DNA from: Nyssa sinensis
Taxonomy: Eukaryota; Streptophyta; Magnoliopsida; Cornales; Nyssaceae
Direction: 5' to 3'
NCBI GenBank assembly: GCA_008638375.1
Contig: CM018048.1
Coordinates: 8,900,040-8,964,039, forward strand
Length of the DNA: 64,000 nt
Part shown: positions 46,894-59,670 of the stretch, piece after piece
How positions within the stretch are numbered: the first letter of the stretch is position 1
How the letters are laid out: each line of letters begins with the position of its first letter
Made by a program: the position numbers and the translations under genes
Notes under the pieces: model-generated
Databases searched by the model: none
Seen by the model: only the letters and a program-made list of their open reading frames with translations
Told to the model about the DNA's origin: nothing

Positions 46894-49393
46894 CTGTTCA
46901 CCGTCTCCTTCGGCTTTCCGGTAGGGACTTAGTACTGTTCCGTCACCATCTCCGGCGACGGTGAGGAATTTTCGACCATTTTCTGACCTGAACCAAATGC
47001 CATTCTCTTCTATTTTTCAAGGGGATTCTATTTCTAACCTTGGTTCTTGGTTTGGATCACTCAAATTTCATGAAAATGGGTGAACCCGTAACTCCGGCGA
47101 GCTGTTCTTCTTCATTTTCCGACTCTTCTCCCCACTGTTTTGACTCACTCTATCTTCTAATTAATTTCTGTACCTCACGGCAACAATTTCTCATTGTTTA
47201 TTTTAACTTTAACGCATAAAATGTAAGGGATCTGATTGTAATACCGTGACCTGCAACCTAGGTTTTCTCCCTAGTTTCTCAACCATTTCCCTTCATTCTT
47301 TTCACAAAATAATCCTTACAATACACTCTTTAAGACTATATGCATCAAATAAATTATCATGCCTTAAAAAAAAAAAAAAAAAAATTCAGGTCCTTACAGA
47401 AATCCACTTACCTTTTTAATGCGTCTTAGTATCCTGTGTCCTTCCCTTTTCCTTTCGAATCTCCTATATATATATATATATATCAGTAAAGATGTTTTAG
47501 TTTTAATACCATTTATCAATTTGAACTCCCCACTACTTTAAGTATTTCTTACTAATTCGGACTCTCACGATTTCCAAATTAATCTAATTTACTCATGGGC
47601 AAAATGGTCATTTACGTGTCTCTACTTTTCGGGTTCTATTTTCCTAATTCGACTTCTCTATTGACTCCAATAGGTTTGATATAATAAAAATTCACTATTT
47701 ACTCATCTCAATCAGAGTCCGTTTGACTCACATTTGACTTAGGGGTATTTTGGTGTTTCTACGGGTACTTTATTTTTCGGGACCTCATCTCGTAAAACAG
47801 ACCTCACCATTGGGTCCAGAAGGTCCGACACAGTAAGGTTACACTATTTATTCATTTATTTTGAACTACGTTTTAATTCCTTTAATTATTGAAATACAAT
47901 TAATTTATTTATCACTTAATTATTTGCATAATATGTATTTATTGGGTGAGTTAAGGTCACTGGTGCCTGAGTGGCATAGTGGCTTGTTGCTCCAATCTCC
48001 CCCCTTCGGTCACCGTTTCAAGCCGCAGGGACTGTGGGTGTTATACATTTTTCTCTCTTTTTTTTTTTGTTTTTTTCTTTTTTTCCAATTACAGTGTTGG
48101 TTAGTAACAGGTGTTGGGTTGGGCCAGACCCAACCCAATTTGGCCCAATTCAACAAAACAGCTCATCAGGCCTGTGCCCCACACTAAAAGCTAACAGTGG
48201 CTTCTTCACTATTTTCGTTCATCACCTCCAGCGACGATGACTCGCCGGCGGTGACTTTCTCGAGTTCTCTCGATGGGTTTAATTAGGTATGTCGAGGGGG
48301 TTCCGTATCTACTCCTAGAGTTGGGAAAGGTAAGGTTTAGAGTCTCCAAAATCTGCCACAACAGTGGCTGCATTGCACTGGGCGCGTTTCCGGGAGGGAG
48401 GTTCCCTTTTGTTTTTCATGCCATTTTCGCTACTGTTTGAGCCAAAGAAAGTCCTACGTGTTTTATGCACTTCCTAAGATATTAAATCAAGTTTCAATGC
48501 ATGAGATTCACAAAACCAATTACAAAATACAGCCTGCAACTAAGGATATTTTGCTCAATTTTTAACCTTTTTCTCTCATTCTTTTTGCAAAACAATCCTC
48601 ATCCAATGTTCTACAAGACCTTACATCTAAAGCTAAATGTTCATGCTTTGAAAAATTAAACAGAAAGTCAGATTTCATACCCTTTTTTCTGAGTTTTCCG
48701 AGACGCGTATTCCCTTCTTTTCTCCTAGTTTTTCCCTCTGGACCTCCACGTTTCAGCCCTATCTCTATTCTTCTGTTTTATTCCTCATTCTCTAGTTTTC
48801 TATCAACCAACCCATGCGTTCATGATATACACAATTAGCTGCATGCGCCTCACGTCTCTTTCTCTAAATCCTTATCCAATCCGTTGCGCCTCATCCTGAT
48901 CAAGCTTATTTTTTTTTTTCATTTGAATTTCAAACTCCTTCCCTTTATCTTGCATGTATATATATATATATATATATATATTTAGATAACTTAATCATAT
49001 AATATCCTTACACATCACTGTCCAACATATACACATATATATATTACACGTAATATATATATATATATGTATATATACTCATGTGAACATCTTATTTTTA
49101 TTTTTATTTTGTCTATTAATTTACTTTGTTATTATCTTATTATTAAATTTTATCTTTTATCTTCTTTCTTCTTCTTTTTTTTTCTTATTTTATTTTATTT
49201 ATTTTAAACTCCATTTCTTTTTTTTTTTCTCGGTATCCATTTATGGTTTGCTCGGGCACTGCTCGACATTATCCGTACTTCTGAACTTTTAAATTTTCAA
49301 ACCAACCATTTTATTTCACATTAAATAAGAAGCCCGACGGCTCGGGTTACATGGCTTATTCGGTTACATCTGGGTCAGGGTATTACATTTTTC

Positions 49394-49563
49394 CCACAAT
49401 TTAAAGCCATAATAGATTCTATGTTATGAGAATATATGTATCTATGGAATTGAGTTTTCTCAACCAATTAGAGAAGAGAAATCCATGTGTATATTGACAC
49501 TCAGATTTATAAACCAATTCCACTTCAAATTCTAACTTGAGAAAATCTATGTGCCAAATACAT

Positions 49564-49604
<41 letters not shown>

Positions 49605-50084
49605 TTTGGATGATACACGGTTAACAAAATCCGTGCTTTAGTTTAATATTACTTAGGATAAATATAGAGTTTAAATTCTTGTGTTAAAAAAAAGCTATAG
49701 AGTTTCAATTATAATTAAGTTCAATTTTAAAGTTAAATTCAACCAAAAAAAAAAACCAGTTTTTTATAAAACCGTGTATATGTTTATCAGTATAGACATA
49801 AAATTGTTATGGAAAAACATATAACTAGGCGATTTCCTTGTGATTTACTTAACTGAATTTATCCTAAGTAACTACTCCAACAATTAAAATAGTTATTTAT
49901 GTTGAATTGGGTCTCTTCATTTTTTTTTTATTTTTTTTTATGATATTTCTGTTATTTATATTTGGGATAATCTCCAATTAATGATATTATTGTTATATGT
50001 ATTTGAATAATCTCCAATTAATGATATTATTGTTATTTGTATTTGGATAATCTCCAATTAATGATATTATTGTTAATTAAGGAC
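49394..50084. other. AT-rich spacer with a 46-bp triplication
   Basis: Presumed former ZIP flank or intron DNA. An (AT)n tract lies at about 49565-49600. Three tandem copies of a ~46-bp unit (aatctccaattaatgatatt attgtta) lie at 49968-50076. Confidence 0.6.
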
Positions 50085-50205
50085 ATGACAAAACAAAAAC
50101 AGAATTGTCACTGGCCAACCATCTCGATCGAAATACTATAAATATATAACATAATGCTAACTAAGAACACAAAAAAACAAATCTCATCTCTATCTTTTAA
50201 TTACC
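50085..50205. repeat. Short duplicate of 60612-60733
   Basis: Both copies share attgtcactggccaaccatc, tcgatcgaaatactataaat and aaatctcatctctatctttt. In the second location the segment abuts the truncated 5' end of the DC1 pseudogene. Confidence 0.85.
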
Positions 50206-51298
50206 TAAAGTTTTTTTTTTTTAATTGAGGGAATAGCTTGGCAGATTGCATTTCCATTTTCCTGTAATTTATGGAAGATGAAAAATCTAAAATTTAAAAA
50301 TATGAAATTTTTTACTACTAATTTTTATAAAACTTCTTCTAAAATATAAGAATTGCCCTCTCAACAAATTTGTTATATTTCTATAAAAGATTCTCTTAAA
50401 TTCTAATTTTTATATTTTTGCCCGCTCAATTTAGGGTCTAGATCTGTGACTGATTACAGAAATCTCCTGAGCTATTTCGCACGCTTGAGCGTGAGGGTGA
50501 GGTGATTCCAAGAGTTGTTAGCGAGAAAAATCGAACCGAGAGCTTGAGGTGATAAGTTTCTAAATTAGGGATGAATTGGTCTCAAGAGTTGCTAACAAGA
50601 AAAATTGAACCTAAGAGCTTGGGGTGATAAGTTTCTAAACTAATAGTTCAACTTTATCTCAGTTAACTCTAATGATATTTGATAATTACAAGACCATCCT
50701 CTATGATTTTAAAAAAATTTAGGAAACATATTGTAAAATAAAATTGTATTTTAATCATATAAGAAATTTGATTGAAATTCTAATACCGTTAATAATGAAT
50801 TTTATACCGAGAAAAAATTGTTTATTGTCATTGTAATAAAGAGGAGACCAATATAATTTTCAGAAAAGTAATTCTACTATAAACTCGAATATATATGAGA
50901 TAAAATATTTAAATTTTTGAATTACTTTAAGAATTAAATTTTTATTTATTCTAATTATTTTAATCTTAATTATCAAGTTATTTAATAATTAAAATATCAC
51001 TTCTGATATGTATTTTGTATAAAATATAGAAGACATTTAGAGTGGGTGCAACTATTCTATTTATTTCGCATCAGCCCTATATTCACTGCTCAATGCCCCG
51101 TTTGGGTGGACTGTTTATGATGTGATTTATGATCAGACCCCATTGCTTCTTCATAGTATCAGATACACTAGAAAATTTATTGTATATTCCATACCAATGG
51201 TCCAGATAATCACGCATTACCATCTGTTTAACATGTTAAGCTAAGTATTCATGTTTATATCTCTTTCAGCCTCTCTCACTCTTTCTCTCTGTCTTTAT

Positions 51299-51368
<70 letters not shown>
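51299..51368. repeat. (CA)n(TA)n microsatellite
   Basis: About 22 bases of CA followed by some 46 bases of TA. The paralogous site at 58557-58593 has a similar CA tract but only about 12 bases of TA, showing expansion or contraction after duplication. Other pure (AT)n tracts in the window are at about 5182-5203, 27317-27347, 48957-48981 and 49565-49600. Confidence 0.9.
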
Positions 51369-51370
<2 letters not shown>

Positions 51371-51639
51371 GGTGCAGAATAGTGAAGACGTGAAGTGTAT
51401 AATTAGAATTGTCTTTAGACCATATCCAACGGGTGAAGCAAAAAACAAAAAGAAAAACAGTAAAGTTGTCCTTTGTTACCTTAATAAAAATTTGTTGTCT
51501 ATATTAAATTTTAACACTACAATGATAATGATAATAGTAAATTTTAATATTTTAATATTTTTAAATTTTTAAATTTTATATTAACAAGTGGGTCTCATAA
51601 TTTTTTAATATAAGAACACAATGGTTGTGGGTAGGTACT

Positions 51640-52604
51640 ATCCAGTGAGGAAAAATGACATATTTTGTTAAGATAAGAGGGTTGCGGTCTTTACTTTATA
51701 AAGATTTGGTCTTCACCTGCAAGGAGGCCACTATAGTGAAAAAACTCAAGTGAGGATACTTGAGTCAAAGACATAAAAAGTTTTTCGAACCTCATAACTA
51801 TTGTGTTTGCTCTTTCTCTCTCTACTCTGTTTATTTACTGTGCATTTACAACATTCAATTTGAAAAATCGAAAAGAAATCAATAATTACAAAATACCTTA
51901 TTCACCCCCTCTAAGATAAATATCTGGGCACAACACACACACACATACACATATATATATAATAATGAGAATAAGACTATATATATCTATGACTCGTGTC
52001 TAATCATATATATAGGTAAAATCTCTATAAATTACTAGAGTCATTGCTAACACGAATAACTCTTCAACACTTTGGACTTCGTATTGTGAAAAAAGGATAA
52101 GAATTTCAATCTCTTGAGCTGTAAATTATAAGAATGATACACTATTTAAATGGAGAATGACATTGATTGAGTCTCGCCTGCTAGATACGATCACATATTT
52201 CCATTACTGATAGAAGCAAAGGGCAACCACCAGCAATTTTATGATGCAAGAATTGTTTGAGGCTCCAACAGAAAGACTTGTGACTATTGAATGAACAAAA
52301 ATTTCCAATAGTAATACCTACTAGGGGTACAAGCTAGGCGGGTTAACCCAAGTTCAGACCAACCCAACTTGACTTTTTTCAGTTTTGAACAATATTTTTC
52401 AGTTCTACCATTAGGGGGTGCAAGCCGGGCAGGTTAATCCAAGCCCAGACCAAGCGTAGCCTGACTTTTTTTAGGTTTGGACAATATTTTTCAATTCTCG
52501 GGACGGGCTCGAGTTTAAGAAGCCAAGCCCGATCTCAATTCAAGTTGGGCTTGGGCTAAGCTTTAGACAACCCAATAAACCCGAGCCTGACCATCTATGT
52601 CTGA

Positions 52605-52660
<56 letters not shown>

Positions 52661-52665
52661 TTTAT
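51640..52665. mobile_element. Inserted sequence: LTR-like end and GC-richer repeat
   Basis: Part of the segment missing from the paralogous block. 51640 to about 51930 looks like the 3' half of a copia-type LTR, ending ttcaccccctctaag. 52322-52510 contains an imperfect tandem repeat of ~100 bp (gggtgcaagccgggcaggtt; ttttcag/ggttttgaacaatattttt) of a kind common in plant repeats. It ends in a (GT)n(AT)n tract at 52606-52660. Confidence 0.5.
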
Positions 52666-54542
52666 TGAAAATGTAAAGTTACAAGTGTTACTAACCCTAG
52701 TGAAATTTCTTTACCCATGCGGTAAGAGTCAAGTATATAACACAACTTAACTTTCTGTCAAATTTCAATTTGGGATTTATAAAATCTTGTCAATAGGAAT
52801 TTTCTTTTCTTTAAAGTTACAAGTGTTATTTAAAAAATGTCCTTAACACGTCATCAAGTTAACAAGAATAAGTAATTAAATTTTACATATCAAGCATTTC
52901 CTTTATTGTTATTGTGCTTAATTATATTTGCAAAAGCGGAGATAGGTTCATATAGAAAAAATAATGTAAAAAAGTAAAATATAATATTATTGTAAATCCA
53001 AGCCCAAGCTTATAGAAGGAAGTAGGTTTTTTAACTATTAGATTATTTTAATGCTAATTTTTGAAATTATTCAACTTGATTATTACTTTGGCCGTTTCTT
53101 CCTTTCTCCTATATTTTAAGAAGACGAAAAAAAAAAATTATCCTATTAAAGTGGACAAAAATTACAGAAATACCTGTTTATTTTTCCATGCAACTTGAGG
53201 AGAATACTACAAAATACTTTCTTTTTTATTTTTTTTTTATTTTTGAAAAACATATATAGTCAACAATTCTATGCAACTTGGACAATAAATTATGTTAGTT
53301 TTTTGGTTTTTTCTTTAATGAAGATATAAAAAAAATTTGTGTACTTATTGGTTCATAATTTTTTAATATAAAAAGTACATTTATTACCTTGGAAGGAGAG
53401 TAACAAATTTTCTACTTTTGAAAGAGAGTAGCAAATTACTCACCCAAAAAAAAAAGGAGAACTAGCAAATTTGAAGGTTGAGTTGCTACTTCTCTTGGAG
53501 CTCTAAAAAATTATGTGGCCCATCAAATTTGACTTTCCCATTAATTTGCTTCATCCCTTAGAGATGTCCTTAAATGTTTTGTTAGGAACGAAGCGAATGA
53601 AGGCAATCCCACCCCAACATTTGTTATTTAATTTTTTTTTGTATTTCTTGAAAAACTTTCAAATATATTCCTTCAATTTTTTTTTTACCCCCTTTTAGAT
53701 CAAGATTTTTCACAATTAACTTTTCTAAAGTTTCAATGTTACTTCTTTTTGTTTACTATTTTAAAAAGGATTGTGTGTAGTTAAAGAGTATTCTACTTGT
53801 AGTTATTCGACCAAACACAAAATAATTTAAAAGACTAATACATCATTCATCTTGTTCCAGTAAAAAAAAAGGCCATCTACGTCTCAATTTCCATCCATGG
53901 TTGACGGCTTATCAACATATACGGAAGCTTCCTTGAATACATATACTAAGACTAATGTGAGATTAATGAATAAGTGATAGCTCGATTGTATATATTAAAA
54001 GAAAAAATCGAAGGATAATTGTGAATGTGTTATACATGATACTTATAATACATTAAAAAATGTGTGTTATTTTTTTTAAGACTTTATTGGAGGGATGATG
54101 TCGTACATAATTTTTTTTTTTAGAAATTAATTTGCATAACACTTATAAACTGAATTGAATTATAGTTTTAAAGAATATTGTTCTATATATCATAAATATT
54201 TGACCACAAATTCATAAATATTGCTAGGAAAAAAAGTCAAATTGCTAAATATTATAATAAAATAACTTATATTAGTTTTTTTTTATCAACAAAAGAGAAT
54301 ATTAAAAACTGTACAAGCAATACAACAATTCAAAACATCAGTAAACAAAGAGATTGAGTGCAAAAGGCATCATGACACACAAAATCCATCTCAACCTATA
54401 TTAGTTGTTTAAATCTAACAGAAAAGGGAGATAATGATCCATAATTGGCCACAAAAAAGTAATTATGTTATTATCAATTTTGTATTATTGTATTATATGG
54501 TAAATAAACTTGATGTTTTGTTACATTACACGATCTATAATA

Positions 54543-55172
54543 TTAATTCTTTCTAAGTAGTAGCCTAGAAGAAAGTGATCGTGTTTTTGTAACTGAAGCA
54601 CAATTATTCCAAATTTCTTCACCCTTTCTTGATATTTCTGATGCACGTGTTTGAAACTTCGGTATTGAGATGAGGTTCTTTAAAAGATCATCATGACAAC
54701 ATTTTCCCATTTCCATGAGCTTGTTGCAACAATAGTTTGTGACAGTACCATTTTGTACAATAGCATTGCCAATCATTTTGCCGCACTTTTCGATAGTCAC
54801 CTTGCTTATGCACCTCTGTAAATAGGAGCCTTCACACTTGTTCCAAATCTGTTCACCCATTTTGAAAATTTGAGATGCATTTGGTTGAAATTGAGGAGAT
54901 GAAAGAAGTTTATTGAGAAGTGCATTATGGCAAGATTCTCCCATAATCACAAGAACATCACAGCAACGGTCAGTGACAGTATCATTTTGGTAGATTATAC
55001 TACTTATAATCGCTTTACCGCACTTTGTTCCAGTAACATTTTTGATACAATTTTCTAAAAATTTGTCACTTTCTTGCTCTGACACGGGTTCTAAAGCAAG
55101 AACAATTTCTGTCAATACTGCAATGCTAACTAAGACGGCAACCATGACAAATGAGTTGCTAATCTTTGCCAT
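54543..55172 (-). CDS. Secreted protein with two prolamin-like domains (ECA1/DUF1278-type)
   Basis: 209 residues. The ATG at 55170-55172 has an ideal context (accATGGca), and a TATAAATA lies at 55246-55253, about 75 bp upstream. Residues 1-27 or so form a signal peptide (VMVAVLVSIAVLTEIVLA). Two homologous Cys-rich domains follow. Domain 1 has Cys at 42, 51, 70-71, 81 and 113; domain 2 has Cys at 121, 130, 148-149, 158-159 and 191. Each has C-x8-C ... CC ... C and ends IWNxC, the pattern of the plant prolamin-like family (PF05617), whose members are small secreted proteins often expressed in egg apparatus, embryo sac or other reproductive tissue. The usual protein has one such domain; this one has an internal duplication. 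Potential N-glycosylation sites are NVT 45, NDT 63, NAS 98 and NGT 141. A basic tail (TRSLSSRLLLRKN) closes it. The gene is intact and single-exon. The function is not established. Confidence 0.85.
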   Translation of the reverse strand: MAKISNSFVMVAVLVSIAVLTEIVLALEPVSEQESDKFLENCIKNVTGTKCGKAIISSIIYQNDTVTDRCCDVLVIMGESCHNALLNKLLSSPQFQPNASQIFKMGEQIWNKCEGSYLQRCISKVTIEKCGKMIGNAIVQNGTVTNYCCNKLMEMGKCCHDDLLKNLISIPKFQTRASEISRKGEEIWNNCASVTKTRSLSSRLLLRKN

Positions 55173-55245
55173 GGTGCCCAAAATAGTTTCTTATTGTGTT
55201 GCTTTGAGAGGATTATGGGATGAAATTTGATAGTGAGATTTGATT

Positions 55246-55253
55246 TATTTATA
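55246..55253 (-). promoter_or_regulatory. TATA box of the prolamin-like gene
   Basis: TATAAATA on the minus strand, about 75 bp before the ATG, followed by a leader of CA-rich DNA. Position and sequence fit a plant core promoter. Confidence 0.65.
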
Positions 55254-55259
55254 GGTGAG

Positions 55260-57479
55260 AGAATGAAGGTGCACATATAACTTCATTTGTATTAATTTTC
55301 TTAATTCACATTAATTGTAATTTAATGAAGTAATTTTTGATATCGTGAGGTTATCTACAAGTTGTTTAACTCATAAATGAATTAATTAAATATATTTAAT
55401 CCAAGTGGAATCGTAAGTGCTTTAAAATTTTCAACGTTACTAATCTCTTGGAATAAAAATGGGCCTAGTTGATACTACTTGGGCAGTGTGATCGGACAGT
55501 AAAAATGTTTAGGATAAAATTCAAGTGCCTCAAATTCGAGTCATCTCTTCGTTGATTGTTAATAGCTAGAAATTAAATGATAAATTTGACTCTTACAACA
55601 AAAAAAAAAAAAAGACTTAACTTGACGCATGTAAGCTAGCTAGAATATCCTGACCCATTCATAAAATTAAAATGGGCCCGGTTGATGTTAAGTTCTTAAT
55701 TTGTCACCTTATTACATGGATTTGATTTGATTAGAATGAGTATTCAAAATTATGAATATCTGAATGAATTGCTTAACGGATATAATGAAATGGGCTCAAG
55801 GCCCATCAATTTGGGAAGCTTCCAAGTTATACAATGCGTTTCTCGGGTTTGGGAATGGAAATTATAGTTATCAAATATCAAATAATATTGTCAAAATTCA
55901 AGTTGAATATTACATAAACATGATAATAAAAATTAAAGCACTTAAAAAATATATTAAATATATTTTCAAGATATTCTAACATCATTTATAAAAATAACCT
56001 ACTCGAAATTTTAATTATTACCCGTCTGGTACATTAGATTAATCACAAACTGGTCGAGTTAATCAATTTTTACTGATTCACATTCTTAAGTAGTCCAATG
56101 ACAAAATTAGATTGATTTGATCTCCAATTTACCGAGTTAACTCACCGGATTGGATTTAATAACAATGATAGAAATTGTCTTCCTTGCATTTGTAAAATGG
56201 TCCAATAAAGGTGGGATTGGACATTAACTCATTAGCTTATAGTATTTATTTATTTTGGTGAATTTGTTCTTTTAATTATTTAAGAGATAAATTACATCAT
56301 TTTTTTTTAAAATTTTTGACGATTACAAAGACCCACGGCATAAACGAATTCAAGCTTCTACACAACTGATTTTGATTTAAATGCTTAATTTCTCCCTCAA
56401 TCATAATGAACTAACCTCGTTAAGTTTGAAGAAAAAAAAAACTCTTACTCTAGTCATTAGGATATGCTACAATAAAGTAAAGAAAAAAAACTGATAATCA
56501 AGGTCAATTTGTTAACAGTAGTGTCAAAAGGGACTCTCATTATATCAACCAAAAATCCTATTGTAATTTAAGAATAGTCAATAATGCAACACATTTTAAT
56601 TTCTTTTTCAAATTAATGCCGCAATATATTATTGACCGACATTAATCACATAATTTGATACACTACAACATTATTTGAAATTCTTGGGGCAAAAAAAATG
56701 AGATGTTGACAATTCAGTTCAGTTTTGTTTTTAATACCCAATTCATGAAATGAAGGTTTGTGCATGTCCCCTGTTCTATAAGAATATTGGTTTAAAATGA
56801 AGGTGTGTGTGTGTGTTAATGGTTTAAAATATTCTCTTAAATTATTATATTAATTTAATAAAAAAGATAACATAATATTAATTAATTAATTATATTAATC
56901 TTATGATGATGTCACAATTTAGACATTTTAGAATTGTGTATTATATTTATGATCTTATTTATATCGGGTATGCTGCTATTAAAAAAAATAACTAATAAAA
57001 AATGACCGTTTAAAATTGACTGTTAAAATATTTTGAATTAAAAAATCAAATTAAAAATAGTATCTAACTAAAATAAAGAGTAATGTTAAAGTTGGACTTC
57101 AGAATGTGACTAGTTAAAATAGAAATTGAGATTTTTTGCCCAAAGGAAGTTATAGGTGCCATTACCGCATGTCGGGAGTTAGTCCAATTGGTCATATATG
57201 TTTTTTCTTGAATTTAAAGTAATGAGTTCAACTCTCACTTTCTCATTGGGAATGTGAGCATTTGCTTTCACCTAATCATATAATGAATTGGGTTGCTCGT
57301 TTAGAGTCCATTACTTCAGTCATGAGTTAGGCTTAGCTAGGTTGTATGTTTAAGTTGTGTTTGGATGGGTGGTTTCTCATTTCAAACAAGTTTTGGGAAT
57401 AATTAGGTATTTGTTTGAATTTTTTGAAATGCCCATTTGGGGATAATTGAACTATTTTACTGTAAAAATGTTTTTATTT
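55260..57479. other. AT-rich intergenic DNA
   Basis: No gene recognised. A possible small palindromic element lies at about 56282-56575 (gataaattacatcatt ... attgtaatttaag), too degraded to bound. Confidence 0.45.
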
Positions 57480-58561
57480 ATTTATTGAATTGAAGGAATA
57501 GCTTGGCACATTGCATTTCCATTTTCCTGTAATTTATGCAAGATGAAAAATCTAAAATTTAAAAATATGATTTTTTTACGACTAATTTTTATAAAACTTC
57601 TTCTAAAATATAAGAAGAATTGCCCTCTCAACAAATTTGTTATATTTCTATAAAAGATCCTCTTAAATTCTAATTTTTATATTTTTGCTCCCTAAATTTA
57701 GGGTCTAGATCTGTCACTGATTACAGAAATCTCCTGAGCTGTTTCACACGCTTGAGTGTGAGGGTGAGTTGGCCCCAAGAGTTGTTAGCAAGAAAAATCG
57801 AACCGAGAGCTTGAGATGATAAGTTTCTAAATTAGGGATGAAGTGGGCCCAAGAGTTGCTAAAAAGAGGAATTGAATCTGAGAGCTTGGGGTGATAAGTT
57901 TCTAAACTAACAATTCAACGTTATCTCAGCTAACTCTTATGATATTTGATAATTACAAGACCCTTCTCTATGATTTTTAAAGAATTAGGGAAACATAGTG
58001 TAAAATAAAATTGTATTTTAATCATATAAGAAATTTGATTGAAATTGTAATACCGTTAATAATGAATTTTGTACCAAGAAAAAATTGTTTATTGTCATTA
58101 TAATAAAGAGGAGACCAATATAATTTTCAAAAAAGTAATTCTACTATAAACTCGAATGTATATGAGATAAAATATTTAAACTTTTGAATTACTTTAGGAA
58201 TTAAATTTTTATTTATTCTAATTATTTTAATCTTAATTATCAAGTTATTTAATGATTAAAATATCACGTCTGATATGTATTTTGTATAAAATATAGAAGA
58301 CATCTTTAGAGTCGGTGCAACTATTCTATTTATTTTCGCATCAGCCCTATATTCACTGCTCAATGCCCCGTTTGGGTGGACTGTTTATGATGTGTGATTT
58401 ATGATCAGACCCAACTTGCTTCTTCATAGTAATTTATTGTATATTCCATACCAATGGTCCAGGTAATCACGCATTACCATCTGTTTAACATGTTAAGCTA
58501 ACTATTCATGTTTATATCTCTTTCAGCCTCTCTCACTCTTTCTCTGTCTTTATACACACAT

Positions 58562-58592
<31 letters not shown>

Positions 58593-59670
58593 GTTAGTGC
58601 AGAATAGTGAAGACGTGAAGTGTATAATTAGAATTGTCTTTAGACCATATCCAACGGGTGAAGCAAAAAAAAAAAGGAAAAACAGTAAAGTAGTCCTTTG
58701 TTACCTTAATAAAAATTTGTTGTCTATATTAAATTTTAACACTACAATGATAATGATAATAGTAAATTTTAATATTTTAAAATTTTTATATTTTATATTA
58801 ACAAGTGGGTCTCATAATTTTTTAATATAAGAACACAAATTTTGTGTACTTATTGGCTTTATAATTTTTTTAATATAAAAAGAACATTTGTTATCTTAGA
58901 AGGAGAGTAACAAATTTGTTACTTTTGGAAGAGGGTAGCAAATTGCTCACCAAAAAAAACAGAGAATAGCAATTTTGAAGGTTGAGTTGCTACTTCTCTT
59001 GGAGCTATAAAAAATTATGTGGCCCATCAAATTTGACTTTCCCATTGATTTGCTTCATTCCCTAGAGATGTCCTCAAATGTTTTGTCAGAAACGAAGTGA
59101 ATGAAGGCAATCCTGCCCTAACATTTTTTATTTAATTTTTTTTTTTTTGTATTTCTTGAAAAAATTTTAAATATATTCCTTTAATTTTTATTTTTGCCCC
59201 CTTTTAGATCAAAACTTTTCACAATTACCTGTTCTAAAGTCTCAATGTTACTTCTTTTTGTTTACTATTTTAAAAAGGATTGTGTGTAATTAAAAATTGT
59301 TCTACTTGCAGCTATTCGGCCACACACAAAATAATTTAAAAGATTAATACATCATTCATCTTGCTCTAGTTAAAAAAAAAGGCCATCTACGTCACAATTT
59401 CCATCCATTGTTGATGGTTTAACTACAAATATGGAAGCTTCTTTGAATACATCTACCAGGACTAATGTGAGATTAATGAATAAGTGATAATTTGATTGTA
59501 TACATTAAAAGAAATTTTTTTTTAATATCTTCGAAGGATAATTGTGAATGTCTTATACATAATACTTATAATACATTAAAAAAATGCGAGTGTTGTGTTT
59601 TTTAAGACTTTATTAGTGGGAAGATGCCATACACAATTTTTTTTTTTTTTGGAAATTAATTTTTATAACC
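57480..59670. repeat. Segmental duplication, copy 2
   Basis: Continuous counterpart of 50215-54150 without the 1.7-kb insertion: across the insertion point it reads aatataagaacacaaatttt gtgtacttattgg. Small indels and a shorter microsatellite (58557-58593) distinguish the copies. Confidence 0.85.

Larger units (their letters stand above)
42759..49388 (-). mobile_element. Nested long-LTR retroelement block (non-coding, minus strand)
   Basis: The left edge is tgtcacgacccgaaaccc, which on the minus strand is an LTR end ..gggtcgtgaca. The right edge is gggtcagggtattaca, minus-strand LTR start tgtaataccctgaccc. The flanks ttttc (42754-42758) and tttttc (49388-49393) are a probable 5-bp target duplication. 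At 44851 another LTR end (minus ..ggggtgtgaca) is followed on the minus strand by tggtatcagagc (44829-44840 area), the classical initiator-methionine tRNA primer-binding site. The block from 44851 to about 49000 holds two diverged partial copies of the same LTR type as 21907-25069 (cgggacctc.tctcgtaaaac motif at about 46280 and 47785). No gag or pol was found. Inner boundaries are unresolved. Confidence 0.65.
50215..54150. repeat. Segmental duplication, copy 1 (with a 1.7-kb insertion)
   Basis: It matches 57480-59670 in two blocks: 50215-51620 with 57480-58835, and about 53330-54150 with 58840-59670. Shared markers are aatagcttggca.attgcatt, gaatagtgaagacgtgaagt, and ggccatctacgtc.caattt. The intervening 51622-53330 is absent from the other copy and was inserted or, less likely, lost there. 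The copy includes a CA/TA microsatellite at 51299-51368, longer than the one at 58557-58593. Copy 1 lies downstream of the prolamin-like gene's stop, copy 2 downstream of the DC1 pseudogene's stop. Confidence 0.85.

Noticed and set aside
47861..48187. 108-codon plus-strand frame (VPEWHSGLLLQSPPFGHRF...)
   Set aside because: It lies inside LTR-type DNA of the retroelement block; the phrase arises from repeat sequence, and long F-rich stretches come from a poly-T tract.
51266..51448. Frame containing a long YIYIYIYI and VCVCVC run
   Set aside because: Direct translation of the CA/TA microsatellite.
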